From: Berberis thunbergii
Lineage: Eukaryota > Streptophyta > Magnoliopsida > Ranunculales > Berberidaceae
Assembly: GCA_003290165.1 (NCBI GenBank)
Contig: QNQO01006975.1
Location: 1 to 64,000 of the forward strand
Direction of reading: 5' to 3'
Length of the DNA stretch: 64,000 bases
Shown: in pieces, positions 1 to 11,926 of the stretch
Position numbering within the stretch: the first letter of the stretch is position 1
Layout of the letters: every line of letters begins with the position of its first letter
The notes under the pieces: model-generated
Told to the model about the DNA's origin: nothing
What the model saw: the letters and a program-made list of their open reading frames with translations, nothing else
Database searches by the model: none
Translations under genes and position numbers: made by a program

Positions 1-911
1 GTTAGGGCAATGGAGGCTTTGACCAGCATGTCCTTTATGTAAACCTTCATGTTTCTGCCGATTATTCTTTGAACATCCGGTTAACTAGTCATTGGTATGG
101 AGCGTCTGCATTCTTTAAGCCAAATGGCATTACCTTATAGCAATATATCCCTCTTTCTGTTACGAAATAGGTTTTCTCTTGATCTGGGGGTGCTCTGAAG
201 TGGCATCCATGATCTGATCGATGAGGGGGAGTAGAAAGTTGTCCTTTGGGCAGGCTTTGTTTAGATTAGTGTAGTCTACACACACTCTCCATTTTTCATT
301 TTTCTTTTTAGGAGAACGATGTTTTCCAACCCGTCGGGTTATCGTGCTTCCATGATCATACCCGCGTTGAGTAAACGTTGTACTTCCTCATTTATGATCG
401 CGTTGCTTTCTGGCGCCATGAGTATTTTCTTCTGCTCGACAGTTTTCTTCGACGGGTCCATCTCGAGCCGATGGGTTATTATCGACGAGTCGATTCCCAC
501 AATGTCTCGTATGGTCCAGGCAAAGATGTCTTGGTTACCCTGCAGCAATTTCATGAGTTGCTTCGTCACTACCTCGCTCAGGCGGGATCCGATCTGAATG
601 GCTTTGCTGTTGTGAGGGCTGTCAAGGTAGACCATAATTGTTTCGTCTTCTAGTTGTCCGACATTGGGTCTGCCCCGAGGGCTTACTGGTGCCTTGTTCT
701 TTGGGATCAGTTGTTTCCCTCCTACACTTTGGGCAGAGTAAAAAGTCATCTTAGCCGTTGGGTCAGCCGCAGATTCAAAATTGTCGAGTAGCAGGGTCGT
801 CATGTACTGACACTCCCTGGCCACTACCAGGTCGTCTTTCAGTGGACCGATCGCTCGGCTTGTTTGGTACATGACGCATTGATGCAAGGTGGAAACCGCT
901 GCTTCCATCAT
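1..911 (-). pseudogene. Element A: Ty3/gypsy reverse transcriptase, decayed, cut by window edge
   Basis: Read on the minus strand, this is the N-terminal half of a Tat-like gypsy reverse transcriptase. The stretch at 339-911 is open for 190 codons and holds the typical lead-in (DIFAWT, a GID motif, THRLEMDPSKK, then an INEEV..LL.AGMI block). Below 339 the reading frame is broken, although RT blocks such as PLIDQIMDAT and VMPFGLKNA can still be read. The segment that should carry SGYNQI is missing, so there is an internal deletion near 200. The catalytic YVDD box at 30-41 reads YIKD, so the enzyme would be dead. It joins the protease piece to its right. The family call is firm; activity is excluded by the frameshifts and the lost aspartate. 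Confidence 0.85.
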
Positions 912-1340
912 AATGAGTTCTTGAAATAGGATTTTCTGAGCTGGTTTCTCTCCTGCCGCTGTAGTCAGATTATTATTCCCACTGGGATCCGCCTTTTGCC
1001 ACTGAAATCGATCACCGGGCTACTATCAGGGATCAATGCTATATCTTCCAGTTGCATGCTGCGGAACATGTGGAAAAACAGGATGTTCATCGAGCTCCTA
1101 GTGTTCACTAAAAATCTCCTTACCTCCCAGCCTACCAGAGAAACCGTTATCACCAAGGCATCTTTGTGTGGGAGTTGTACTCCCTGGAAATCTTCCTTCA
1201 TAAATACCAATGGTGTGAATGGGCCTCATTTCCCACCATGTTGTATCGGTTGTTCGCCATGTATCGCTTGGGTCCTCATATTTCATAGAAACCTTTTTCT
1301 GGACCTGTTGGAAAGTTTGAACTCGGAGTGTGTTCTATGA
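912..1340 (-). pseudogene. Element A: gypsy aspartic protease remnant
   Basis: The minus-strand frame at 965-1210 matches the retropepsin region of Tat-like polyproteins: QLPHKDALVITV, then a block ending in the active-site loop, then ILFFHMFRSMQL. The expected active-site triplet (D-T-G) reads NTRSS here, so the catalytic aspartate and the glycine are both lost. It sits directly upstream of the RT piece, as in an intact polyprotein. Most of gag between it and the LTR is absent. Confidence 0.75.
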
Positions 1341-1557
1341 ATCACACATATTTCATTTGTCGATGGCTCCTCGGGGTTTGTTGGTGTTGTCGTTGTTCTG
1401 AGAGTGTGAGTTGATTGTTCATGCGCGATGAAAACTGCTGAAAGGGGTGGAGTAGGGACAACCTTAGCAAGTTGTGTGACCTAGTAGTCACCATCTCCAT
1501 GTGTTTGGGAGGAGACGATGCTTAGTTTAATTTAAGAACTTTGTCGTCCCCACGGAC
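1341..1557 (-). pseudogene. Element A: gag leader remnant and eroded primer-binding region
   Basis: This stretch aligns by eye with 28890-29100 of element C, which holds the gag start and the primer-binding site of that element. The shared landmarks are the block around 1480-1500 and a GTCGTCCCCAC motif at about 1543. A deletion then removes the primer-binding core and the first part of the LTR. No reading frame is intact. Confidence 0.55.
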
Positions 1558-2193
1558 CTAGCAAGTAACACACGTAAGCCACGGACCACCATTGTGGTGG
1601 CCGATGACACTTTGATGCTAAAGTCAGACAGAGATCTGAAGAAGGTGTAATGTTGTAACAAGGAATTGTAGCGTACCTTAGGCTTACCAACTCATGTTTT
1701 ATTTATAGTGCAAGGAGTCCTGTTCTACCAAGCCATCATAGGCGTAGTTTAGAAATGGAGATTTCGTGGAATTCCTTATCTAATTAGGAGTCGTGTTGTA
1801 GGAGGGAAGTTCCCCGTTAGCCTTGGTGCTCCTAGATTCGCATGAGATAGTTTCCAATGCGAAAGCAATCCGTATAAAGAAGATTCCTCGTATGGAATGT
1901 ATTATGGCATTTGCTTCCTAATTGGAAGGAGAAAACAGTTGTAGTTGCCCGTTCCGAAGCTGATCCTAGAGATACTTGCCTTAGTAGGACTTACGGGTAT
2001 TGAGAATAGTTGTGAGACGTGTGGGCATAGCATGCTGTGAGATTTTGAGTCCGCCTGGCAGACTGAATTGAGCGGCTTAGAACTGCTTGGGCATGTTCAG
2101 TGTTGGGCTGATGTTGAGGCTCGTATTTCCTCGAGATTATCATGACACGTGTATGGCCTAGATTGTGACCATTTTTATGTATCTTCAATAACA
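1558..2193 (-). repeat. LTR of element A (same family as element C LTRs)
   Basis: This is collinear with the two LTRs at 23175-23860 and 29101-29784, sharing blocks such as CCGATGACACT, TCTAATTAGGAGT, GATACTTGCCTTA and ATCATGACA. On the minus strand it is the 5' LTR of element A, with the gag, protease and RT remnants to its left. The edge next to the body is deleted, so the left limit is approximate. It is visibly more diverged than the two C copies are from each other. Confidence 0.75.
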
Positions 2194-2199
2194 ACAACA

Positions 2200-2234
<35 letters not shown>

Positions 2235-2292
2235 TTATATTAATATTAATATAATATTAATATTAATATTATAGTAATATGATGATGATGAT
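2190..2292. repeat. AT-rich microsatellite (CAA/TAA/GAT)
   Basis: This contains runs of CAA, then about ten TAA units, then alternating TAATAT, ending in GAT repeats. It lies right at the end of the element A LTR. Confidence 0.9.
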
Positions 2293-2640
2293 TACCCAGT
2301 TTCCTCAAATGTAATCAACTTAGTAGATCGCTAGTTGATTCTAGCACAAATTTACAATTCATTATTGTGGTTTTAGGTTCCTACATGTCAAGGTTTCACA
2401 AATACTACCCACTGAAGGACCTGTTGGATTGACTATTGTCTCATCATATATTCGAAGAATTGACTCATCAATCTATCAATTAATACAATATGAAGACTCT
2501 AATATTGTCATAAATCAAAGAATAATCATTTCTAAAGTAAAATGTCAAGAAATTTATTTATCTCTACTTGGTAGGAATTAATAAATTTAATTTATTTTTT
2601 ACTCTTAAATAAATAATTTTTATGCGAATCTATAGTTTTC
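2293..2640. other. AT-rich spacer, no gene seen
   Basis: This is AT-rich sequence between the element A LTR and the recognisable LINE. It may include the LINE 3' untranslated tail, but I see no clear poly(A) tract or target-site duplication, and no coding potential. Confidence 0.6.
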
Positions 2641-3045
2641 TCACAATTTTAGCTCAAACAAATTAAAATTTTTTTTTATAAAAGCATATTGCACAATATT
2701 AGATAGTACGGTTACAATAACATTGTCCAGTAATGGTAGCCAGTTTGTGAGTTGTGTGCGCTCAAAATTGAGGTCACAAGGAATAAAGTTACAAAACCAT
2801 GAAATATGATAAGAAATAAGGTGTCTAATGTTGCTAATAAAGGATGCCACATCAGAACATGGTTGTCTCCGGGGCTTGTTTTCCTCTTGCAAAATGGTCT
2901 GCAGCGTTCAAGAGTCTCCCAAAAGAACTTGCGTCTTCCAGTGGGGAGCTTGGATAAGCAAAAGCACTATCTCAGCAGCATAACACTCCGTCATGCTGTC
3001 AAAACCTTCCTTTTAGATGGGACAAGGCTACCTGAGCAATAACAT
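2641..3045 (-). pseudogene. LINE RNase H domain remnant
   Basis: The minus-strand frame reads like the C-terminal RNase H domain of plant LINEs. It has an AAEI..LL helix, a VLLGDS strand, and a terminal block where FIPCDLNFERTQLTNW aligns with the usual F-x-x-V-x-R-x-x-N-x-x-A-H-x-L-A-x-W signature. In-frame stops and a frame change split it. It lies downstream of the zinc-binding region, as expected. Confidence 0.7.
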
Positions 3046-3415
3046 TCTGATAGCATTCACTACCAAAATACGGATTGTCCCCTGTTTAAATAAGCAAATA
3101 AACTAGCATCCTAAGTGACAATAATCATGTTTGAGTCTAAAGTGTAGGGAAATGGTCGGAGTTGAACGGATCGTGAGTTGAGTATGTGCTATCTAGCTGC
3201 TTGTATTTCTATCTGAATCAATTCTATTCCGATTTTTCCACTCCCGGGAAAGGTCCAAAGTATCAGTGGGATTAACTTGGTCATTTGAAAGAGTCGTCAG
3301 ATTGTTGGTAAATGCATTTTCAAGGATGTATTGGATGGAAACAAGATTTGTAGGATCCTTATCAGTGTGGATGCCAGAGTGATGCAACAAGGTAGGGTTA
3401 TTGGTGAACCATTGG

Positions 3416-3970
3416 TTATGCCAGGAAGACAAAGTTTGTCGAAAAGAGGTTAGGAAATTTGGGTGTTGAACTTGTATTTATTAAACATAATTTTATTGCG
3501 CATCTGCTAGATGGTTTGGAAAACAACGGTGAATTATGATAACATTTCATCCTTGGCCCTTGGATGGCCTTGGTTGTGTCACATGAAGTTAAAAACTTCG
3601 CAATGGTGGGAGAATTAAAGTTGGTAAGATGCCAATTAATAGGGAGAGGGGTACGGTGCCAAAGATGAATGATGACTGGGCAAAGGAAGAAAATGTGTGC
3701 AACATCCTCTTTGTGATTTTGACAAAAGATACAACGGTCATCAATAGACGTATGGAGCCTAGTCAGGTTAATCTTGGTGGGGAGAATGTTTTGATTTGTT
3801 TTCCAGAAGAGGAATAGAGCACAAGAGAGGGCTGTAACTCTCCATAATTTCTGGTATTGTTTAGATCGATATAGCAAGTTTGAGATTGTTGAAGTGGAAG
3901 TTTCAAGTTTCTCATGTACAACGACTTGGGTTGCACTTTTAACTAAGAACAAGCTTTTTTTGTCAAACAA
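3416..3970 (-). pseudogene. LINE zinc-binding reverse-transcriptase domain (zf-RVT)
   Basis: An open frame of 184 codons contains the zf-RVT signature: FLFWKTNQNILPTKINLTR, then RCIFCQNHKEDVAHIFFLCP with the C-x2-C ... H-x4-C spacing, then a histidine-tryptophan motif. This domain follows the RT in plant L1 ORF2. The next 240 bases (3193-3432) continue in another frame that I cannot assign to a domain. Confidence 0.85.
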
Positions 3971-4460
3971 TCAAATGAGCTTGTTGGATCGTTGGGAAGG
4001 TCTGATGGTGATATCCAAAATATCCTTAGCCACGAGGCCCTGAAAGATGGATAAAATGAGGTTGGTGTTCCATTGTGTCCCCTGGCCCAAGGAAGGAAGC
4101 CACAGGTCTGGGATGTGTAGAGGGTATGCAATGTGATAGGTATCAAAAAGTAATCAACAAGGACAAGACCTAGTCTGACCCAACAGTTCCTCAAGAGATT
4201 GATATTTGTACCCAATAAAACTTGCTAGATGAGATGTTTCATCTTGGAGAAAGTTGTGAGATTGCCTCTCCAAGCGATAAAGGAAATAGTAGGAGCTTTG
4301 GAGAGTTGAAAGATGCTTTATTTCTGAAATAATAGCTTTGAGCTAGAGCGTGTGAGGGTTTAACGATGAGGGAATCGTTTGTCATAAGCTTTTTGCCATC
4401 AAAGCAAGATTTTATGTCTGGCCGAAAGAATGTTAAGACCTCCTAACTGTCGAGGCGTAG

Positions 4461-5106
4461 CTATGCGATCCCAGATACACAAGTGTTTGGCTTTGTTATC
4501 CACTGCTCCATTCCACCAGAAGTTTCGGCAAGGTTATTCAATTTTGTGTTGATAGAACAAGGAAGAAAGAAAGTTTGCATTGTGTAGACGGGAATCAAAT
4601 TGAGAACAACTTTGATCATGACCGTTCTCCCAGCCTGAGAAAGACCTTTGATTTCCAACTGGTCAGCTTTATCCTGAAGGAACTGGAAATCGAAGCTTTC
4701 TTTTTAGAAAGAAACAGAGGTGAACCCAGATAATTATAACTTAGATCCCATAATTCTATTTATCATTTTGGCATGTTGGAGTGAACATTTGAGCTGTAAA
4801 AGACCGATGATTTTTTGTAATTAACTGCTTGATTCGAAGCAAGTTGTATTGGGAGAGAATATTTTTAACAAAGTGGAATTCCATTAGAGAAGCCTCACAA
4901 AAAAACATGAGATCGTCAGCATACAACAACTGACTAGTAGAAGGGGAGTGGTGTCGAATTTTGATTCTTTTAATGAGATCCTCATTATCAGCCCGAGCAA
5001 GAACTCTAGAGAGTGCTTCCGCAATTAAAATGAAGAGAAAAGGGGAAACAGGGTTCCCTTGTCTGATGCCCCCGATGGGTTTAATGCCTGGGGAAAGGAA
5101 AACCAT
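4461..5106 (-). pseudogene. LINE reverse transcriptase core (fingers/palm to thumb)
   Basis: Frame 4756-5106 carries the RT motif GIRQGNPVSPFLFIL, where R-Q-G-x-P-x-S-P is the non-LTR signature. It then carries the catalytic box YADDLMFF, with both aspartates kept. A second frame at 4461-4658 has KGLSQAGRTVMIKVVLNLIP, the block that normally follows in L1 RTs. The upstream part (5107-6150) still shows RT-like words but is broken by stops. It is an inactive copy despite the preserved YADD. Confidence 0.88.
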
Positions 5107-6150
5107 TGAGTAAAATCTGGAGAGATGAAGTGAATAGACATCGATCTATCATTTGGATCCATTTTCTAGCAAGCCTAATTGTTCAAGAATTTGGAGCAAA
5201 AAGGCTTTGACCATATCGATTTTGATAGTCACTCAGCCTTATTTCTTTTTGCGACAATATTCATTTGAAAGAAAGTTTATAGGCTAGACTCACATTGTCT
5301 GCAATAGAATGACCTTCAAGAAAGGCACCTTGGTTGAGGATATGATATTATCCAGCAAAGGTTTAATCGGTTTGCTTAAAATTTGAAATTACCTTGTATA
5401 TGACATTGCAAATACCAATGGGACGAAATTTGTCTGGAGTAGTAGGGTTGTAGACTTTCGGGATCAAAGGTACAAAATTTCATTGAGATTTGGGTCTAAC
5501 TTCCGAGTGGTGAAAAAGTTGACCACAGCCTCAATTACATCCAGTTTAACAGTATCCTAGTATTATTGGAAAAAAAATGTGAAAGTCGTCCGGGCCAGTA
5601 CCCATACCAAAGAGCGTTGATCGAATTTCCTCTTCACTGGGAATAGTAAGGAGAATTTAATTTTCCTCCGTGGAAAATGAGGGGGCGAAAAGAAATGATA
5701 TCAGGGCAGGGAGTAGTATTGGAGGATTGAAAGATATCTTCGAAATACGTATAGAAAATCTGTCAAACAGAGTCATGGTTGGAGTGTCAATTGTTTAAAG
5801 CGTCCTTAAGACACATAATGAGATTTTTCTTCTTGCGCATCAGGGAGGCTAGATGAAAGAATTTAGGGTTCTTATCGCCTTCTTTGAGCTAGGAGTAACC
5901 TGATTTGCTACGCCAAAACAATTCTTCTCTAAAATATAATTTCGAAAGGCGGTCTTTCGAAAATGGCGGTGGACTCGACGATATCTAAAAAAATGAGTGT
6001 TATTTTGGAGTTTGTCCTAGGCCTTTTGAGTTTCCAAAATGTTCTGTTGAATATTATGGAAATCCCTTTTATTCCATCTAGTAAGACAATGACTGGGCTT
6101 TTTTATTTTAAGATTGAAATTGTGGGTTGGGATATGATGGCGTCGAGAGC

Positions 6151-6937
6151 CTATGAGCTATTGACAAGTTGGTGACATTGGGTGTCCCTAGTCCACATGT
6201 GGAAAAACCTAAAGGGTTTGGGATACTTAGTGATATTGGAGACAAACTGAAGCAAGATGGCTCTATGATCAGAGGTTGAAGTGTGGATTGTTCGGGCAAT
6301 GGTCGAGGGGAAGTATTCCATCCATTTAGTAGATACCAAGATGCAATCAAGTTTGCCTTTAATCTCATTACTATCTTTCCGTTTGTTATTCCAAGTCAAT
6401 TGTGAACCATTAAGCGGGAAATCCAAAAGAATGTGTGTATCAATGAAAGTCCTAAGATGCCTAAACTTGGAGAATGTAGGTTGCCTTCCCCCCAGTTTGT
6501 CTTCAAGCAGTAAAATGGAGTTAAGGTCTCCTAAAATGAAACCCGGCAGAGTTTGAAGTTCATAAATCTGGGACAAAGTGGTCAAGAAGGGGATTCGAAG
6601 GGATGAGTTTGGTTCCTTGTAAACAAAAATGACCGACTAAGTATATGGAACAAAGTAATTGTCAATAGTGCAGTTGAAATAATATTTACTTGACGAAATT
6701 ATGGTAAGATGAATACATTTTTTCTAGAATAAAACAAGGCCGCCTGATTGTCCATTAGCTGGCACTGAGACTCCGTGTTTGAATCCAAGTCTCTGGCGTA
6801 TGCAATCCATTTTGGCGGAGGTAGCTTTGGTTTTGAATAAGAAGATGATGTCTCGATTTGATTTGTGGGACATGGTCTTTAGATTTCGGCATGCATAGGG
6901 AGACCCAATGCCCCTCGCGTTCCAGGAAAAAAATCAT
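6151..6937 (-). pseudogene. LINE apurinic-type endonuclease domain
   Basis: Frame 6151-6585 holds the C-terminal half of an APE-like endonuclease: GFILGDLN (the GDxN catalytic motif), the LTW substrate-contact block, and TSDHRAILLQF (the SDH motif). Frame 6755-6937 and its neighbour hold the start, with a WN-x-R-G-x-G-x-P-like opening and an IIFLFKTK block. A frameshift separates the halves. Confidence 0.85.
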
Positions 6938-7365
6938 GAAAACTTTAACGACCCCTTATCAGCGGTCGTCTATACCTCAGTAAGTGGAGTGAGTTTAGTG
7001 GATGAATGACTGGATGAATCATCTGAAGTGGTCTGATGGGCAGCAATGGTAGTAATCCTATGGTGGACTCTCATATCAATCATGGTTGGCAGCCCTCTAG
7101 GAGCCGGTTGGATGGTCAGAGAAGTAGCCTGAGCCTGTTTGGACTGGACAGAGTTAAAAGCCTCTGCTTCCCTCCGGATGTTAACTCATCGTCGTGAACT
7201 ATTTCCATTTTTCTCTTCCCCATTTGAACTGATTCTGCTTTCATAAACTTGCCTTTGTCTATAAGTTGATGAACAGTATGAAACTGCTTATTTGGGGATA
7301 GAATCAAAGTGGGAGGGTTTGTCCGCTTCGTAGCCAGAGTAGTTATGGTTCTAGCCAACCTCATT

Positions 7366-8174
7366 TGTTCTTCATGAGATATTATTATTGGCTCGATATC
7401 CTTGGGTTGCTTCGGTATATGCCATTTTTTCCTAATTGATAACTTTCTCGGTTGTAAAGAGATTGTTAAATAAATGAAACTTAATTAGGTCATGAACCGG
7501 AAAACTTAATGAGTCATTTTAAAGCAAGGCCCTATAAATAAATAAATAAAATACTATAATATAACCAAATTTTATCTCTCACATCTTTTCATTTCCTGTA
7601 TACAATGAGATTCGTCTGAAAAAAAGAAATTAACCACTTAAGAATTCCAAACAAGTTTGAAATTCACAAATGAGCAGAATGTAGGTGGCAACGGCATGTT
7701 CTAACAGGGAAGAAACATTTATTTATTTGGCCATAATTAGGATGATTAAGGTATTTGAATGTTGGTTCCCTTTGCATGTTGCTTGAAAGACGATTTTAGA
7801 CAGCATTATAATGATACAAATGTATATTATATATATGGTCCAAAACCAATGTCCCACTCAGCCATTTTGTTTAGATTCGAACAAAATAAGCAAAATGAAA
7901 ATTGACTTATTGTGGTGGACAGAGTTAAACAGTTTGTACAGCTGCTTACACACACAAAGATCGATCAGCCGAGGGCCCGACCCTATCGTGTGAGCTATTG
8001 TGATCAATGTTTTTTCTGTAGGTTTCCCGGTAATAGGGAGATCAGCGAGAGAGAACTCTTACCTTTTCGAAAACAGTATAAAAACTACGTTGCATAAGAA
8101 CTGTGATTTTTAAAGATATATAGGGAATGTTTTACCATATTTGTGATTTTATTGCTGCCCATACCACTCTAAGG

Positions 8175-8205
<31 letters not shown>

Positions 8206-9395
8206 TCGATAGTGTGGGGCATAAAATAAGGGAAAAAGGGTGTCAAATTGAAACAAGAAAAAAAAAAAAAAAAAAAAAGTACAGGAAAAATAAACATATT
8301 TATTAGTCATATGGGCCACGCATGCTTCAACCAGCAAATATGAGCTGTCTTATCTTCTAACATTATTTTGGCCACCACGACAAACGTTTATGTTCGTTAG
8401 GGTGGGTCCCCTTGCTATCCCTAATTTCCGCCTCAAATTATTCCCACACAATACAAATCCCAAACCCCACCCTTCTTGGATTTTTCAACAATATATAAAG
8501 GGAGCCATTTAAATTTTTTAACTGATTTATTAGTATTTGTCAAACTTTGTAATGCACTTAATTAAGTATTGTCCAAACTACATTCTAATGCGCCTTCTTG
8601 AAAGGGTGCCCAAGGATTTTTTGTTTTTTATTTTTTGGTAAGCTTTTGCAGGCTTTTTTTATTAGAAATTAACCAATATTCATGCTACAAATGGTAGGAA
8701 ATCAGGATTTTGCAATTATGTTTTACAGCTAGGATGACGTTGTGCGATCTTGAGATAATAATGAAATCTCCAAAGAGTTTATATGTATTTCGAGGTTGTA
8801 AACAGTCCCCTCTGATGATGTCATATCATCCTGGTTGCAAAACAAAGTTACAAAACCTGATTCCCTAACCTCAATTTTCATGTTATTAATTTTTTTTTTT
8901 TTTTGCTTTTGACTCAGTTGTAAGAACTAAGAAGTAAATTATGTCTAATAAACAAAACTTGAAAGTGCTTAATAAAAACTCATGACTTCTATGATCTCAT
9001 GCATCTTACTTACTAATAGAAACAATGTGGCCTACTTAGTTCATTTCTAAATTGTGCTTCTTTATTAATGCAGGTAGACTTCTAAAGAGTTCGATGGTAG
9101 AATTTTGTTGCGGATGTTGCCCTTATGCTCATCCAACATCATGGATGGAAGTAAGGTGTGTTGCTACGAGACTCTAGTATTCTAAATGCAATATTGAAAT
9201 ATCTGCATGGTGTGATTTAGATAGTATCGATTGGGTCTGAAAATCCATTTTGCTTAACATTAAAATATTTGAAGTTCAATGGCTTTTGGAAATGTATTTA
9301 TATTAGGCATAAATTTAATTGCAGAGCATATGAGCTTGCAAAAATGTTTTGTAAGTTTGATTTCTAATGTATGTCGGGGTGCTTTATCACAAATA
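7366..9395. other. AT-rich spacer, no gene recognised
   Basis: I see no coding region, tRNA or clear transposon end here. Two poly(A) runs lie at about 8179-8204 and 8259-8279; they may be retroposon tails, but no element body is obvious. Short frames here are low-complexity. Confidence 0.5.
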
Positions 9396-9560
9396 TATGG
9401 GGAATTCTAATTGTCGAGGAAACCAGCGAGGGAGGGAGGACTCTCCATCCCCCTCGTGATACGTGCAAGGGATGGAATGCACGCATCGCGAGGGGGATGG
9501 AGGGTCCCCCTCCCTCCCTCGCTGTTTTCCTTGCCAGTTAGCCAAGCTCCAAATGTATAT
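9396..9560. repeat. Palindromic hairpin element (GC-rich foldback repeat)
   Basis: The two halves are near-perfect inverted copies around a centre near 9475. GCGAGGGAGGGAGG at about 9427 pairs with CCTCCCTCCCTCGC at about 9510, and CATCCCCCTCG pairs with CGAGGGGGATG. The outer arms continue as CTAATTGTCGAGGAAACC against CCTTGCCAGTTAG. There is no coding content. It is one of at least four such elements in the window. Confidence 0.75.
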
Positions 9561-9742
9561 ATAGTCATTGGTGTGCTTCACGGAAGGCACAAATGACTTG
9601 GTTAACCCCAAAGAGTATGCCAATATCATAACTTACGGACATAAATCTTGAGAGTGAAATAGAGTTGTGTTTGATTGTAATAAGAAATTTTGTCCAGGGA
9701 AAAAAGACCATTTATTTATTTAAATTAGCACTATAATGATTG

Positions 9743-10175
9743 TGTATCAAATCTACAGTGCATGTCATTACATCCTCGACAACATTGCCCCTCAATTTCT
9801 GAATAATTTATTTTGAGCTCTTCTAGGGGGCGGGGGAGGCGCAAGGCCCGCCCACCACTGTCCATCCTCCTCGGGATGCTGCCCTGTGTATCAAATCTAC
9901 AGTGCCTGTCATTACATCCTCGGCAACATTACCCCTCAATTTTTGAATAATTTATTTTGAGCCCTTTTAGGGGGCGAGGGAGGCGCAAGGCCCGCCCATC
10001 CTCCTTAGGATGCGCTTGAGGGCAGCATCCCGGAGAGGATGGGCGGTGGTGAGTGGGCCTTGCGCCACCCTCGCACCCTAGAAGGGCTCATTTATTTTTG
10101 TAATTGTGTGGTAGGCGGGCCTCGCGCCACCCTCGCACCCTAGAAGGGCTCATTTATTTTTGTAATTGTGTGGTA
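9743..10175. repeat. Hairpin element with local tandem duplications
   Basis: A stem starting GAGCCCTTTTAGGGGGCGAG (from about 9958) is mirrored by a strand ending CCTAGAAGGGCTC (about 10090), enclosing inverted GGCGCAAGGCCCGCCC blocks. The left arm and its flank are directly duplicated in about 143-bp steps (9743-9885 and 9886-10004). The right arm plus flank are duplicated as a 60-bp unit (10053-10113 and 10113-10173). Confidence 0.7.
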
Positions 10176-10866
10176 TATTTATAACTTTACAATATGTTGA
10201 ATTATTTTGTATGCATAAAAAGAATAGTTAGTTAGGTAAGGAATAGGGTGGTGAGCTGGCAATTCACTGTGGGGAGTTATACTTCAAAATCCATTATGAA
10301 CATCTCTCAAGGAATTCATCTTCATTTCAAATCTAGCCACCTCATCCTGGTTTCTAACTAAAACATGGTATGGTAGTAATTTCGAAACATAATATGCATG
10401 CACAGTGAGCGCTCAAACTAGTTTTCGTCAAATTTTTGCTTTTAAATTATATGCACACCAATCACTTAACAAACATGCCAACATTACTTATTTTATGTGA
10501 AATATGCATTCAATCTAAACTAAAAAGAAATCCTACACATCAAAGATTTTGGAATAGAAGTTTGTGGCCTCTAGCGTGGGACATAACTTTGGGGTAGTGG
10601 TGGTTGCATCATTAGTGGTCACGTATGTGATAGATGCATATGATATGTGGTGCTTTGTGTTTGAATTAAGAGTGGTGGTGGCTAAATCAATGGTGGGTGG
10701 TGGTCTAAGCAAGGTGCATATCAGTGGTGTACATGGTAGGTGGTGGTGGCTACATGTAAATTGTCAGTGGCATGGTTGCTGCCATGTCATTGAGTATAAA
10801 GTTTGAATACAAAAATGAGCTCGAGTAGAGTTTTGTGTCTCTTAAAAAAAAAAAAAAAAAAAAGAG
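10176..10866. other. Spacer, no gene seen
   Basis: This is AT-rich sequence followed by a GTG/GGT-rich stretch (10560-10760). The GTG-rich part stays open in one frame only because of its composition. No recognisable domain or repeat end was found. Confidence 0.5.
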
Positions 10867-11018
10867 TTTTGGTACAGAGCGAGGGAAAGGGGTGAGCGAT
10901 GTGTGTAACCACCCATTCTCATCGGGATGAGCACATTGTGTTGAAAATGTGCACGGCACTCATCACGAGGAGGATGGGTGCACCACCCCTCCCTTTCCCT
11001 CAACCCCTAGAATTTTCC
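10867..11018. repeat. Palindromic hairpin element
   Basis: GAGGGAAAGGGGTG at about 10881 is mirrored by CACCCCTCCCTTTCCCTC at about 10985, and GTAACCACCCAT is mirrored by GGATGGGTGCAC. The right tip ends CCTAGAATTTTCC, resembling the tips of the hairpin at 46003 and of the MULE at 49033. Confidence 0.7.
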
Positions 11019-11390
11019 AAAAAAAAAATTAATACTTAAAACTATTTGGGTCCATTATAGATTCCTATTTTAAATATGATTATCATTTACCCATTTTCTA
11101 ATTACCATCAATCCCATCCCTAAAGGGCAGACTCAAAAGGCTTATTATGCATTGGTAAATAAATAAATAAAACTTCTAGTAGGAAAGGTTAAAGAAAAAT
11201 TGATTGAAAACTAATCTATTATGTGAAAATATATATTGATTATGTAATGTAGGAAGTAATAGAATATTAAGAGATAAAATATTATTACTAAATTGCTAAC
11301 TAATAGAGAGAGAGGGGAAAAAAAAAAGTAGCAAAGAGAGGGAATTAGGAAATTGCATACAAAATGTGTAAGAAACAAAATCTCAACACA
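11019..11390. other. AT-rich spacer before the Helitron-like array
   Basis: No gene or repeat end was recognised. The base just before the array (11390) is A, as expected at a Helitron insertion site. Confidence 0.5.
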
Positions 11391-11895
11391 TCTATATTAC
11401 AATTCAAAGTGGTGTTTTCATTACTGACTAAGATAAACTTGAAGAATGGAGATAAAAGATAGCTAGAATTGAAAGTTAGAAAATGTGTTGAAGGTTGAGA
11501 TTTATTTCCTATGATTGTAAATATAAAACATGTAGAAGGGTAAAGAAAATTAAAAAAATATTGAAAATAGTCGGTAAAATATACATGTGGCGGAGAGATA
11601 AATTATTCTATTTTTGTAGATGAAAATTATCATAACTATCTACGTAGTTTTTGAAATTTGATAAATTTTGTATCGATGAAATGCATTTTTGAAAATCTTT
11701 TCAACAAAACAAATGATCAATACCAGTATTCTAAAAATCGCTAGGCGATAGGCAAGCGGCAAGTAGAAGACTAGCACCCAGAGGCCTAGGTGTGGGACTA
11801 AACATTTTTTTTTATTATAAATTATAATTTACAAAAGTTAAGCATGATAGCATGTAAACTACTTCCAATTCAATGTCAGATACATATGCAAAGTG

Positions 11896-11926
<31 letters not shown>

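Larger units (their letters stand above)
2641..7365 (-). mobile_element. L1-type LINE (non-LTR retrotransposon), decayed
   Basis: Read on the minus strand, the order is endonuclease, reverse transcriptase, zinc-binding domain, RNase H. This is the order of plant L1-clade ORF2. Each domain is in several frames with many stops, so the element is dead. Length is about 4.7 kb. I could not place the 5' end with confidence: an unrecognised 82-codon frame at 7116-7364 may be the linker before ORF2 or the tail of ORF1. No target-site duplication was found. Confidence 0.88.

Noticed and set aside
4756..5106. LINE RT with intact YADD as a possibly active enzyme
   Set aside because: Frameshifts and stops surround it in the RT, endonuclease and RNase H parts, so no full ORF2 can be read.
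8149..8337. Phenylalanine-rich minus-strand frame
   Set aside because: It is an artefact of two poly(A) runs read on the opposite strand.
10564..10806. 80-codon valine-rich plus-strand frame
   Set aside because: It comes from GTG/GGT-rich sequence, with no signal of a real protein.
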